Source: UBA6168 sp964573725
GTDB lineage: Bacteria; Bacteroidota; Bacteroidia; Chitinophagales; Saprospiraceae
Direction: 5' to 3'
Length of the DNA stretch: 64,000 bases
Assembly (NCBI GenBank): GCA_964573725.1
Contig: CAZNLJ010000013.1
Span: 1-64,000 of the forward strand
Shown: one piece after another, positions 1 to 9,900 of the stretch
How positions within the stretch are numbered: position 1 is the stretch's first letter
Layout: every line of letters begins with the position of its first letter
Made by a program: the position numbers and the translations under genes
Notes under the pieces: generated by a model
Database searches by the model: none
Told to the model about the DNA's origin: nothing
The model's input: only the letters and a program-made list of their open reading frames with translations

Positions 1-23
1 TCGAATAGCCCATTCAACAGCGA

Positions 24-57
24 GGCGCGGGAGTAATCCCGCGCCTTTGCTGTTTTT
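24..57 (+). terminator. Rho-independent terminator
   Basis: A perfect 8-bp GC stem (24-31 with 38-45) with a six-base loop is followed by a T-rich tract at 46-57. It would end transcription entering from a gene left of the window on the plus strand. Confidence 0.75.
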
Positions 58-417
58 GGACGCTGCATGCCGGTTGGTAATCAGGTGAAAGCCTGCTGTA
101 TACCCGCCCGCAACCGATGGGTGCCCGCCCTGTATAGGAAATTTAGGGAGGCCGCCGGTACGGGTAGACCGGCCGGCCGGAAATTTCATCCGCTTGCAAA
201 GGATTTCTTAATATCCGACTTCGGTACGACAGCGTACCTTGAATCACTTATTTTTGTAGTCATCGGATTGTGTCGCCTCGTGTGTTTCGCCGGACGCCGC
301 GTACCGGGGCCGCCATACCGATCGATAATTCGCCTCCCGTCGGCCGGTTGCCGTGGAGCTATGAATTCCCTGGCCTTCCGGTTGTATCCGATTTGTATAC
401 CCGAAAAAAATGGTAGG
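58..417. other. Gene-free leader upstream of thioredoxin-like gene
   Basis: No recognisable coding sequence. An open frame runs through it in phase with the downstream gene, but its translation (Cys/Arg-rich, no homology) sits upstream of an obvious signal peptide at 418, so it is read here as non-coding. It holds one candidate promoter element at 249-256. Confidence 0.5.
249..256 (+). promoter_or_regulatory. Candidate -7 element for the thioredoxin-like gene
   Basis: TATTTTTG fits the Bacteroidota -7 consensus TAnnTTTG. No convincing -33 TTTG lies 19-21 nt upstream, so this is a weak call. It would give a 5' untranslated region of about 155 nt. Confidence 0.3.
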
Positions 418-1875
418 ATGAAAAAAATCACTGTCGAATTGGCCTGTTATCTGGGTTTCCTGCTGCTCGCTTTTCCCGCCGGGGCACAAGCTCCGCCCAC
501 CTGCAAAATCGATGTGACCATTCATGGCTACGACGGGCAGGAAGTTTACCTGGGATACCGCCGCGCCGATAAGATCTACAGCCGGGACACCTTGCAAACG
601 ACCGGCGACGGAAAGTTCGTCTTCTCATCCGATACCCTGGTGCCGCCCGGTATCTACCTCATCCTGATGCCCCCGGACAACAAGTATTTCGAATTCGTCG
701 TGACCCGGGCGGATCAGGTGTTCTCGGTGGAGACGACCGCGCCGGACTTCTATCAACAACTTTCCTTCGAGGGAAGCCGCGACAATATGCTGCTGCGGGA
801 ATACCAACGCTATATGTCCGATCAGGTATCCTTCTCCAAGGACCTCCAGAAACAGGCGGGCGAGGAACCGGACGCCGAACGGAAGTCCGCCCTGGAAGCC
901 CGTATCGACAGCATCGCCGCCGAAGTCCGCCTTTGGCAGGAATCCTTCATCAAGAATAATCCCGGTACTTATACCGCCAAATTGGTCGGCGCATTCATGG
1001 AGCCCGATATCCCGGAACCTCCGGTACGGGAGGATGGGACCGTGGACGAAAATTTCCGGTTCCGGTACTACCGCCAACATTTCTGGGACGGCTTCGATCT
1101 TGCGGAGGAGGCTTTCGTCAATACCCCCTACCTCAAGGAAAAAATGGACCGCTATCTGGACAAATTGACCGTACAGCTGCCGGACAGCGTCATCCAGTCC
1201 GTCGACTTCATCCTGTCCCGGGCACTAGCCAATCAGGAGGTCTTCCGATACTGCCTGCCTTACCTGCTCAACAAGTATTATACGCCGACCATCATGGGAC
1301 TGGATGCCGTCTATGTGCACCTGGCGGAAAAATATTACAAGTCCGGTGTCGCGGATTGGGTGACGCCGGAAAGTCTTAAGAAAATTTCCGACGACGCCTT
1401 CATGATCAAAGGGGTCCTCCTCGGTAAGCAGGCGCCGGATGTCCGTGTGCAGCGGTATGACCCCGTCCAGGATGCATTCACCCAGGAATTGGTCAGCCCC
1501 TATGATGTCGACGCGGAGTATACCCTCGTGTTCATCTGGAAACCCGGATGCGGCCATTGCAAGAAACTGACGGAAGAACTCAAACCCTTTTATGCGGAAT
1601 GGAAGGACAAGGGGGTGGAGATTTTTTCCATTACCTCGGCCAATAACTCCGAACTCGATGCCGCCGTCAAGGATATCCACGAAAAGCAAATGCCCTGGAT
1701 CGTCGCCGCCGATCCCTACAACCGCGCCCGCGCCCTGCAGAACTATTACGGTATTTCCCTTCCGAAACTTTATTTGCTGGACAAGGACAAGAAAATCATC
1801 GGAAACCGACTGGGCGTACCCCAATTGACGGATATCATCAACAACCACCGCAATTCGACCGCCGAAAGCCGGTGA
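418..1875 (+). CDS. Secreted thioredoxin-like protein (DUF4369/DUF5106 type)
   Basis: 485 aa from the ATG at 418, chosen because it starts a clear signal peptide (MKKITVELACYLGFLLLAF, cleavage near AQA). A beta-rich N-terminal region after the signal resembles DUF4369. The C-terminal third is a thioredoxin fold with a CGHC active site at residues 378-381 (WKPGCGHCKK) and a cis-proline-type ISLPKLYLL segment. Such proteins are periplasmic or surface thiol-disulfide reductases in Bacteroidota; the substrate is not evident. It is followed by a separate ion-transport run. The family call is strong, the exact DUF names are from memory. Confidence 0.85.
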   Translation: MKKITVELACYLGFLLLAFPAGAQAPPTCKIDVTIHGYDGQEVYLGYRRADKIYSRDTLQTTGDGKFVFSSDTLVPPGIYLILMPPDNKYFEFVVTRADQVFSVETTAPDFYQQLSFEGSRDNMLLREYQRYMSDQVSFSKDLQKQAGEEPDAERKSALEARIDSIAAEVRLWQESFIKNNPGTYTAKLVGAFMEPDIPEPPVREDGTVDENFRFRYYRQHFWDGFDLAEEAFVNTPYLKEKMDRYLDKLTVQLPDSVIQSVDFILSRALANQEVFRYCLPYLLNKYYTPTIMGLDAVYVHLAEKYYKSGVADWVTPESLKKISDDAFMIKGVLLGKQAPDVRVQRYDPVQDAFTQELVSPYDVDAEYTLVFIWKPGCGHCKKLTEELKPFYAEWKDKGVEIFSITSANNSELDAAVKDIHEKQMPWIVAADPYNRARALQNYYGISLPKLYLLDKDKKIIGNRLGVPQLTDIINNHRNSTAESR

Positions 1876-1984
1876 ATTCCGATAGGGTAGGGTGTTCCTC
1901 GCCCCATGGGATCTCGCCACACCGTGCCGACCATGCCGCCCCCGCATGGTGGACCACCGAAACCGCCCTGCATGAAGCAACGTC

Positions 1985-2041
1985 AAAAGCCCCCCGGCCA
2001 ATCAAAACCGCCCGGCTCCGCGCCGGGCATCCTGGCTTTTA
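1985..2041. terminator. Stem-loop between thioredoxin-like gene and corA
   Basis: A 7-bp GC stem with a five-base loop (2010-2016 with 2022-2028) is enclosed by an outer AAAAGCC/GGCTTTT pairing (1985-1991 with 2034-2040). The flanking A and T runs would suit a terminator, but the T run is several bases from the inner stem. Confidence 0.4.
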
Positions 2042-2055
2042 CGGGTGAACGAACC

Positions 2056-3036
2056 ATGGATACCCCCCTGGTCCGTGTCATGCAATTCGATGACGATGCC
2101 TGCATCGTCCTGGAACCGGAATCCGGTTCGGTGCCACCGAAAAAGGAAGGATCCGTCAACTGGTATGATATCCGTGGCATCCATGACCCGGCACTGGTGG
2201 ATGCATACGGACGATGCTTCGATATCCATCCGCTCGTCCTGGAGGACGTGCTTCACACGCAACAAAGGCCGAAATTCGAAATGTACGGCCAGGAAGCGTT
2301 CTTCGTGATGACCGCCCTCCGCTTCGACCCCGTATCGCATGACTTGCAAACCGAACAGCTCACCCTGTATTTCGGCCCGGATTTCCTGATCTCCTTCCAG
2401 GAAAAGGAAGAGGATACGTTCTCCGCCGTCCGGGAACGTTTGCAACGGAACCTCGGCCGGATCCGGCACTATGCCGCCGATTACCTCGCATATGCGCTCA
2501 TCGATAATGTGGTGGACCATTATTTCGAAGTGCTCGACCAAATAGAGGAATGGATGGAGGTCCTCGAAAATGAAATCGAAGCCGCCCCGGACGCCGCCAC
2601 CAAACAGAAACTGCATCGCCTCAAGTTTCAACTGCTGACCCTGCGCAAATCCGCCGTCCCCCTCCGGGAGGCGGTCAGCAAGTTCGCCCGCTGCGAATCG
2701 GGCCTGGTCCGGAACAGTACCGGTGTGTACCTCCGGGATCTCCAGGACCATGTCATCCGGATCTCCGACCTGACGGAAACCTACCGCGATATGCTTAACG
2801 GCCTCCAGGAACTTTACCTGGCCGAACTCAACATCCGCATGAACAACGTCATCCAGGTCCTGACCATCATCACCACCATTTTTGTCCCCCTGACTTTCCT
2901 GGCCGGTCTCTACGGCATGAATTTCCGATATATGCCGGAACTGGAATGGAAATACGGCTATTTCCTGGTGCTGGGCTTCATGTGCGTACTGTTCCTCGCC
3001 GCAATCATTTATTTTCGACGGAAAAAATGGCTGTAA
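2056..3036 (+). CDS. corA: CorA-family magnesium/divalent cation transporter
   Basis: 326 aa from ATG 2056. Longer in-frame starts exist upstream, but that stretch contains the terminator-like hairpin and shows no conservation. The N-terminal cytoplasmic alpha/beta domain and long helical region are followed by two C-terminal membrane helices with the family signature YGMNF around residue 285, between VPLTFLAGL and the last helix (YFLVLGFMCVLF). CorA forms a homopentameric inner-membrane channel for Mg2+ (also Co2+ and Ni2+). It heads a co-directional run with an MscS-type channel and trkAH, suggesting a shared ionic or osmotic theme. Confidence 0.93.
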   Translation: MDTPLVRVMQFDDDACIVLEPESGSVPPKKEGSVNWYDIRGIHDPALVDAYGRCFDIHPLVLEDVLHTQQRPKFEMYGQEAFFVMTALRFDPVSHDLQTEQLTLYFGPDFLISFQEKEEDTFSAVRERLQRNLGRIRHYAADYLAYALIDNVVDHYFEVLDQIEEWMEVLENEIEAAPDAATKQKLHRLKFQLLTLRKSAVPLREAVSKFARCESGLVRNSTGVYLRDLQDHVIRISDLTETYRDMLNGLQELYLAELNIRMNNVIQVLTIITTIFVPLTFLAGLYGMNFRYMPELEWKYGYFLVLGFMCVLFLAAIIYFRRKKWL

Positions 3037-3082
3037 CCGTTTCCCGGCCAAACATACGGTATGCCTTCCTTGTTCTACCGGC

Positions 3083-3967
3083 ATGGCGCGCATCCTTTTC
3101 AACCTCTTGAAGGCCGTCCTCCTCACCGGCTTCATCTTCCTCCGTGTCAAGGAGGAAAAAGTCGCCCGTGTGCTGGAACCTTGGGGGAAAGTCGTCTCCA
3201 AGGGCCATAAGTTCTCCGATTTCACCGAGGCACTCCTCCATTTCACCATTTTCGCCCTGGGATTGAACCTCCTGCTCATCTTCATGTCCGGCATCTATCG
3301 CCGCCGGCAACGGCTGCCCCGCGGAAAGGTGGACAACGTGCTCGCCGGTCTCGCCAATATCTATATCCTGCTGATGGCGCTCGCCGTCATTATGACCCTC
3401 CTCAGCTTCTTCGGTATCGATCCCAAGAATCTTTTCACCGGACTCAGTATCGTCGCCGCCGCCATCGCCATCATCACCAAGGACTATGTCGCCAATATCA
3501 TCAGCGGTATCGCCATCAGCTTTTCCGATGAGATCTCCATCGATGATTATGTCAAGATCGGTGACCACAAGGGCCGGGTCACGGATATCACCATCTCCCG
3601 CATCGCCCTCCAAAACGATGACGATGACATCATCTACATCCTCAACGATACCGTCTATACCAGCGAAATCATCAACTACACCAAGAAAGGTATCCGAAAG
3701 GTCAACCTGGAATTCGAACTGAACCTCGCCTGGCTCGATACCATCGAAATCCTGGAAAACGACCTCATCAACAGCCTGCAGGATTATCACGAACACATCG
3801 AACAGGACTCCTTCCGCCTCAAGGTGGTCACTATCAGCAAGGATGCCCTCCAGTTGAAATTCCAATACACCCTCAAGGAGATAAACCGGGATCTCGAACG
3901 CGAAATCCGCCGCAAAACCGTCCGCTGTGTCGTCAATCATGTCCGACAGAACCTGCCGGCCAACTGA
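3083..3967 (+). CDS. MscS-family small-conductance mechanosensitive channel
   Basis: 294 aa. Membrane helices near residues 50-70 and 85-110 precede the pore-lining TM3 (GLSIVAAAIAIITKDYVANI), followed by the MscS beta domain (DEISIDDYVKIGDHKGRV) and an alpha/beta C-terminal domain. This architecture gates solutes on membrane tension during hypo-osmotic shock. It lies 46 bp after corA and upstream of trkAH on the same strand. It is shorter than MscK-type relatives and carries no extra sensor domain. The family is clear; the ion selectivity is not. Confidence 0.9.
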   Translation: MARILFNLLKAVLLTGFIFLRVKEEKVARVLEPWGKVVSKGHKFSDFTEALLHFTIFALGLNLLLIFMSGIYRRRQRLPRGKVDNVLAGLANIYILLMALAVIMTLLSFFGIDPKNLFTGLSIVAAAIAIITKDYVANIISGIAISFSDEISIDDYVKIGDHKGRVTDITISRIALQNDDDDIIYILNDTVYTSEIINYTKKGIRKVNLEFELNLAWLDTIEILENDLINSLQDYHEHIEQDSFRLKVVTISKDALQLKFQYTLKEINRDLEREIRRKTVRCVVNHVRQNLPAN

Positions 3968-4105
3968 TGGCCGTCGATCCCGTCGTTTCCCCTCCTCCGC
4001 CCGCTCATCGAACGCTGTTCCGCCCCGGTCATATTTTCCCTGGTCATCACCCATTTGAAAGCAGAAAAGTATACTTTTACCGACTATTTCAGTGCGTAGC
4101 TCATC

Positions 4106-5446
4106 ATGAAAATCGTCATTGCCGGCGCCGGCAGCATCGGATTTCACCTGGCTCAGTTGCTTTCTATTGAAAACCAGGACATTACCTTGATAGATGACAA
4201 TCAGGAAGTGCTGGATTATGCTGCCTCCCACCTGGATGTGATGATTCTCCGGGGAGATGCCTCCTCGGTTCGGATCCTTCGGGAAGCAGGCGCCCATGTC
4301 GCCAGGATGGTCCTGGCCGTGACGACCTCCGAAACGACCAACCTCATCACGGCCAGCCTCGCCAAGAAACTGGGCGCCAAACAAACCATCGCCCGCATCA
4401 GCAAAAGCGAATACCTCGACGAAAATACCCGGGACCTGTTCAAAAGCATGGGTATAGATTTCGTTTTCTCCCCCGCCAAACTCGCCGCCCGCGAAATTCA
4501 CCGCCTCGTCCAACGTTGCTCCTTCACCGATATTCACGAATTCGAAGAGGGTAAGATCACCTTGTTCGGTATCACCCTGGGCAAAGGGTCCAGGTTGGTC
4601 GACCTCCCCCTGAGCAGCTGGAAATCGGTATGCTCCGACAATTCCATCCGCCCGATCGCCATCCTGCGGGACACCCGAACGATCATCCCGACCGGCGAGG
4701 TGACCCTCCGCCTGCATGACCATGTCTATTTCATCACCAATAAACGCAACGCGGATGACCTCGAACGGATGATCGGTACGCATTCGGCCAAGGTCAAACG
4801 AATCATGATCCTCGGGGGTACCCGCTTGGGGCTGGAAACGGCCCGCCTGCTGGAAAAGGAATTCAACCTCACCCTCGTCGAGGAAAACAAGGAACGCTGC
4901 AAGTATTTGACCGAACAACTCAACGATACGCTGATCCTGCACGCTAAGGCGGACCACATCGACCTGCTGGTCCGCGAAGGCCTGGATACGATGAACGCTT
5001 TCATCGCCTTGACGGACAATTCGGAAACCAATATCATCGCCAGCCTCACGGCCAAGAACCATGGGGTCTACCGAACCATCGCCCAGGTCGAGAACAAGGA
5101 ATATATCCACATCTCCCAAAATATCGGTGTGGATACGCTGATCAATCAGAAACTCGTGGCAGCCAACGAGGTCTTCCGCTTCGTCAGGAAAGGTCAGGTG
5201 AAAGAGGTCACCAGCCTCCAGGGTGTCGAAGCGGAAATTATCGAATATATCATCACCCGGAACAACCAGCTGACCCGGAAACCGCTGCGCGAAATTCATT
5301 TCCCCCCCGATACCCTGGTCGGCGGAATCATCCGCGGGGAAGGCTCGCTCATCCCCGATGGTAATTTCCAACTGCAGGTGGACGATAAGGTGATCATCTT
5401 CGCCAAACACCAGGCTATCGGAAAATTGGAGAACCTCTTCAGATGA
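4106..5446 (+). CDS. trkA: Trk potassium uptake regulatory subunit TrkA
   Basis: 446 aa with two tandem RCK modules. Each begins with a Rossmann NAD-binding motif (GAGSIG at residues 7-12; a second, degenerate GGTRLG near residue 236) and is followed by an RCK_C domain. TrkA is the cytosolic nucleotide-binding gating ring of the TrkH potassium channel. Its stop overlaps the trkH start as ATGA, which indicates translational coupling. Confidence 0.95.
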   Translation: MKIVIAGAGSIGFHLAQLLSIENQDITLIDDNQEVLDYAASHLDVMILRGDASSVRILREAGAHVARMVLAVTTSETTNLITASLAKKLGAKQTIARISKSEYLDENTRDLFKSMGIDFVFSPAKLAAREIHRLVQRCSFTDIHEFEEGKITLFGITLGKGSRLVDLPLSSWKSVCSDNSIRPIAILRDTRTIIPTGEVTLRLHDHVYFITNKRNADDLERMIGTHSAKVKRIMILGGTRLGLETARLLEKEFNLTLVEENKERCKYLTEQLNDTLILHAKADHIDLLVREGLDTMNAFIALTDNSETNIIASLTAKNHGVYRTIAQVENKEYIHISQNIGVDTLINQKLVAANEVFRFVRKGQVKEVTSLQGVEAEIIEYIITRNNQLTRKPLREIHFPPDTLVGGIIRGEGSLIPDGNFQLQVDDKVIIFAKHQAIGKLENLFR

Positions 5447-6930
5447 TCGCCAACCCCCGACGTATTCTCGACTTGCGCCCCATGGCCAGCGTCATCAGTG
5501 TCCTCGCCCTGGTCATCGGGGGCCTGATGCTTACCGCACTGGCCGTGGACCTTTCCTTCGGTGCCGGAAAAGCCATGGCCATCTCGTCCGCCGCCGGTGT
5601 CTGCCTGGTTTTCGGTGCGGCTTGCTGGTTCGCCGGAAAAAAATTCCGAACCACCACCATCAACAAAAGGGAAGGATACCTGGTCGTCACCCTCGGTTGG
5701 ATGGCCATGGTGACCTTCAGCATGCTGCCTTATCTCTTCAGTGGGGTCATCCCCTCCCTCACCGACGCCGTCTTCGAAACGGTCTCCGGACTGACCACCA
5801 CCGGCGCCAGTGTACTCACGGACATCGAATCCGTACCCGAAGGTATCCTCTTCTGGCGGAGCCTCACCCAATGGATCGGCGGCATGGGCATCATCGTCCT
5901 CACCGTCGCCATCTTCCCCATCCTCGGCATCGGCGGCATCGAACTCTTCGCCGCAGAATCGCCCGGCCCGGTTTCCGATAAGGTCCACCCCCGGATCCGG
6001 GAATCCGCCAGAAGACTCTGGTATGTCTATCTCGGCCTCACCGCCGCCTTGGCCCTCCTCCTCCTCGCCGGAGGTATGTCCCTCTTCGATGCCGTCAACC
6101 ACGCCTTCACCACCGTCTCCACCGGCGGATTCTCCACCCGCAACAACAGCGTCATGGCTTTCGAATCGCCCTGGATCCAATACACCCTGGTGCTGTTCAT
6201 GTTCCTCGGCGGTACCAATTTTTCCTTGCTGTACCTCGCCTTTAAACGCCGCCTCCATCGGGTCTGGAAAAACGAGGAGTTTAGGACCTATCTGCTGACG
6301 GTCCTCTGTCTTTCCTTTATCGTCTCCCTGACGGTCTATTCGCTCGGAAAGGAGACCGGCTGGACGGCTTTCGAAAAATCCTTCCGGGACAGTATCTTCC
6401 AGATTGTTTCCATCATCACCACCACCGGCTTTGTTTCCGCCGACTACACGGCCTGGTCGACCGGCCTTACCATGCTGTTCTTTGTCCTGCTCTTCCTGGG
6501 TGCCAGCGCAGGTTCCACCGCCGGCGGCATCAAGTTCATCCGACACCTGGTCTTTTTCAAGAACTCCTTCCTGGAATTCAAACGCCTCCTGCACCCCCGC
6601 GCGGTCATCCCGCTTAAGCTCAACGGCCTGGTGGTGGCTCCTCGCATCCTGACGCATGTGATCATTTTCCTGCTCCTCTTCATGATGCTGTTCATCCTGG
6701 GGGTCACTGTCATGAGCATCCTGGGCTATGACTTCATGACTTCCGTCGGAGCCGTGGCCACCTGCCTCGGAAACGTCGGCCCCGGTATCGGGGAGGTCGG
6801 TCCTGTCTTCAATTTCGCACACCTCTCCGCACCCGCCAAATGGCTGCTCGCCTCGATGATGCTGCTCGGCCGCCTGGAACTTTTTACCATCCTTATCCTT
6901 TTTACGCCCTATTTTTGGAAGGCCAACTGA
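5443..6930 (+). CDS. trkH: Trk potassium uptake membrane subunit TrkH
   Basis: 495 aa polytopic membrane protein. Four pore-loop motifs of the TrkH/KtrB family are visible: LTTTGAS near residue 120, TTVSTGGFS near 225, IITTTGFVSADY near 325 and CLGNVGPG near 445. It forms the K+ pore controlled by TrkA, whose gene overlaps by 4 bp. Length matches the family. Confidence 0.95.
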   Translation: MIANPRRILDLRPMASVISVLALVIGGLMLTALAVDLSFGAGKAMAISSAAGVCLVFGAACWFAGKKFRTTTINKREGYLVVTLGWMAMVTFSMLPYLFSGVIPSLTDAVFETVSGLTTTGASVLTDIESVPEGILFWRSLTQWIGGMGIIVLTVAIFPILGIGGIELFAAESPGPVSDKVHPRIRESARRLWYVYLGLTAALALLLLAGGMSLFDAVNHAFTTVSTGGFSTRNNSVMAFESPWIQYTLVLFMFLGGTNFSLLYLAFKRRLHRVWKNEEFRTYLLTVLCLSFIVSLTVYSLGKETGWTAFEKSFRDSIFQIVSIITTTGFVSADYTAWSTGLTMLFFVLLFLGASAGSTAGGIKFIRHLVFFKNSFLEFKRLLHPRAVIPLKLNGLVVAPRILTHVIIFLLLFMMLFILGVTVMSILGYDFMTSVGAVATCLGNVGPGIGEVGPVFNFAHLSAPAKWLLASMMLLGRLELFTILILFTPYFWKAN

Positions 6931-6961
6931 TTATTTCCGATTTTCGCCCTATTCAAATCGT

Positions 6962-9900
6962 ATGAGATACCTCCTCGCCTTCCTGGCCGCTTATCCCGTG
7001 GCCTGCTTTCCCGTGGCCGCCCAATGCCCGGTTTCCGTGGATGCCGGCCCGGACCGCGTCGTCTGTTCCCCCGGCGCTTCCGCTTCCCTCCAGGGAACCA
7101 TCGACGGCCCTTCCCTCGGTTTCGAATGGTCGCCTTCCGCCGGCCTCAGCAACCCCCTGTCGCTGTCCCCCACCGTCTCGGTATCCGGTACGCAATCTTA
7201 TTCCCTGACGGCCTTCGCTTTTGATCCCAATGCCCCGAACCTGCTGGTAAACGGCGATTTCGAATCGGGGAATACGGCCTTCACCAGCGGCTATTCCTTC
7301 AACCCGACTCCCATTACGCCCGGTACTTATACCCTGACCACTTCCCCCGCGCTGGTCCTGTCCACTTTCCCGCCTTGTGATGACCATACCTTCGGCAATG
7401 GCACCGGCTTTATGATGCTGGTCAATGGCGCCGGCGTGCCCGGTACGAACGTATGGTGCCAATCCGTCCCCGTAACTCCCAATGCCTGGTACCACCTCAG
7501 CGCCTGGGTGGCCGCCTCGCCCATCTCGCCGCCGCAGCTGCAGTTCCAGGTGAACGGGGTTCCCGTCGGAAATGCTTACCAAGCCACCGGCAGCGGCTGC
7601 CTCTGGCAGGAATTCTCCGCTTCCTGGAACGCCGCCACCGCTACCTCCGCCACCGTCTGCATCGTGTCCCTCAATGCCGGAAACGGCCTGTTCGGTGACG
7701 ATTACTCCCTCGACGATGTCTCCATGACCGCCGCTTGCACCGCTTCGGATGTGGTGACGGTCTCCCTGGCGTCCGTGGAGGCGGTCCTCCCTTTTACGGC
7801 ATTCCTGGCTTGTAATGCCGCCCAGACCGGTATCCAACTGGATGGAAGCGCCTCCTCCTCCGGCCCGGATGTCTCCTACGAATGGTCCGGCCCCGGAATT
7901 CTCTCCGGGGGGAACTCACCGGTCGCCACGGTCAACGAACCGGGTACGTATTCCCTGACGGTCACCACCGGCTCCGGTGCCTCCGCCTGTTCGGATGTGG
8001 CATCCGTCGAGGTACTCCCGGATCCCAACATCGCCGTGGCCGCCGCCTTCGCGCCGCCGCCGCTGTCTTGCCTCCAACCGATCGGCACCATCGATGGTGC
8101 CGGCACTTCCACCGGCCCTTCCTTCAGCTACGACTGGTCTTTTTCTCCCGGCCCCGGGGGTATCCCACCGGGTATCCTCAGCGGTGGGAATACGCCGTCT
8201 CCGGTCGTGGACCAACCCGGTACCTACACACTCGTGGTCACCAATGCCGTCAGCGGCTGCACAGCCACTACCTCCGTCCTGGTCTCGGCCGACCTTTCTC
8301 CACCGCTCGCCGCCGCCGACAATGCCGGCCCGCTTTCCTGCACCATGCCTTCCGCAACCCTCGATGGCACCGGCAGTAGCACCGGCCCGGCTTTCTCGTA
8401 CCTCTGGTCCACTTCCGACGGTTTCATCGCCTCCGGTGCCAATACCCTCCAGCAATGTGTCGTGTCCGCCCCCGGCTTGTATACGCTGACAGTCACCAAC
8501 TCCCAAAACGGCTGCTCCGCCTCGGCTTCCACCCTCGTATCGGGTACCGCCGCACTCCCGACTGCCGATGCCGGCCCTCCCGCCGTTTTGTCCTGCGCGG
8601 ATTCCATCGCCTTCCTGAATGGGACGGGATCCGGCCCGGGTGACTCGCTCGCTTTCCACTGGACGCATTTTTCCCCGGTCGGCGTGCCCGGAAACGGTAT
8701 AGCCTCCGGCGACTCCACCCTGATGCCCACAGTCTTCCTGCCGGGATGGTATGTCCTGACGGTGACCGACCTGGACAGCGGCTGCACCGCTTCGGATTCT
8801 GTCCTGGTCACTAGCGATGTCGTCCCGCCCCTGGCTTCCGCCGGCCCGCCCCGGATGCTATCCTGCCAGGTCCCTTCGCTTCCGCTCGATGGCTCCGGCT
8901 CCTCCACCGGCCCGACCCTGGTTTACCTGTGGTCCTTCGTTCCCGCACCCGGTAGCGTCGGCCCCGGCTTCGTCTCCGGATCGGATTCGCTCTTCCCGGT
9001 TGTCAATGCCGCCGGAACTTACTTCCTGTCGGTACTCGATACCGCCAACGGCTGCAGTGCCGCCGATTCGACCCTCGTGTCGACGGACGGTGGGGTGCCG
9101 GTCGTTCAGATCCTGTCCCCCGATTCCCTGGATTGTCTCACGGATTCGGTCCTGCTGTCGGCGCAGGTATCCTCCGCCGGGGCACCGTTGTCCTTCTCCT
9201 GGGCTTTCTTCCCCGCACCGGGTACCATGGGCAATGGTATCGCCGCCGGGGATACGACCCTCCACCCGCTCGTCACCCTCCCGGGCACCTACACCCTGAC
9301 CGCGACGGATCCGGCCAACGGCTGCACATCCGCCGCCAGTGTCGACATCGTCCTGGATACGGTCCCACCCCTGGCGGATGCCGGTCCCAACCGGGTGCTG
9401 ACCTGCACGGATACGGTCGCCCTGCTGTCCGGAAGCTTGTCCTCCCAAGGTCCGCCCGCCTCTTTTTCCTATGCATGGACAGCTTTGTCCGGTACCTTGT
9501 TCTCCGGCCCGGACAGCTTGTCCGCCCAAACGGCTGCACCGGGAACCTTTGTGCTGACCGTTTCCCGCACGTCCAATGGTTGCACCGCTTCGGATACGGC
9601 GGTCGTTTCTACAGATACTTTCTTGCCCGAATTGTCCGTCGGCCCGACCGATACGCTGACTTGTACCGATACGGTGCTTCAATTGGCGGCCCAACTCCTG
9701 CCGGCACAGGGCTCCGCTTCTTTCGCCTGGTCTTTCCTGCCGGATTCTCCGCCGGATACGGGATGGGTCGCCGACCTAACGTCCTTGTCCCCCTGGGTCC
9801 ATGCGCCGGGTTGGTATGTCCTCACGGTCATCGATTCCGCCAACGGTTGTGTGGATTCGGATTCGGTTCGGGTCATCCGGGATGTGGCGCTGCCGGATTG

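Noticed and set aside
67..417. N-terminal extension of the thioredoxin-like protein
   Set aside because: The extension is not protein-like and would bury a clear signal peptide at 418.
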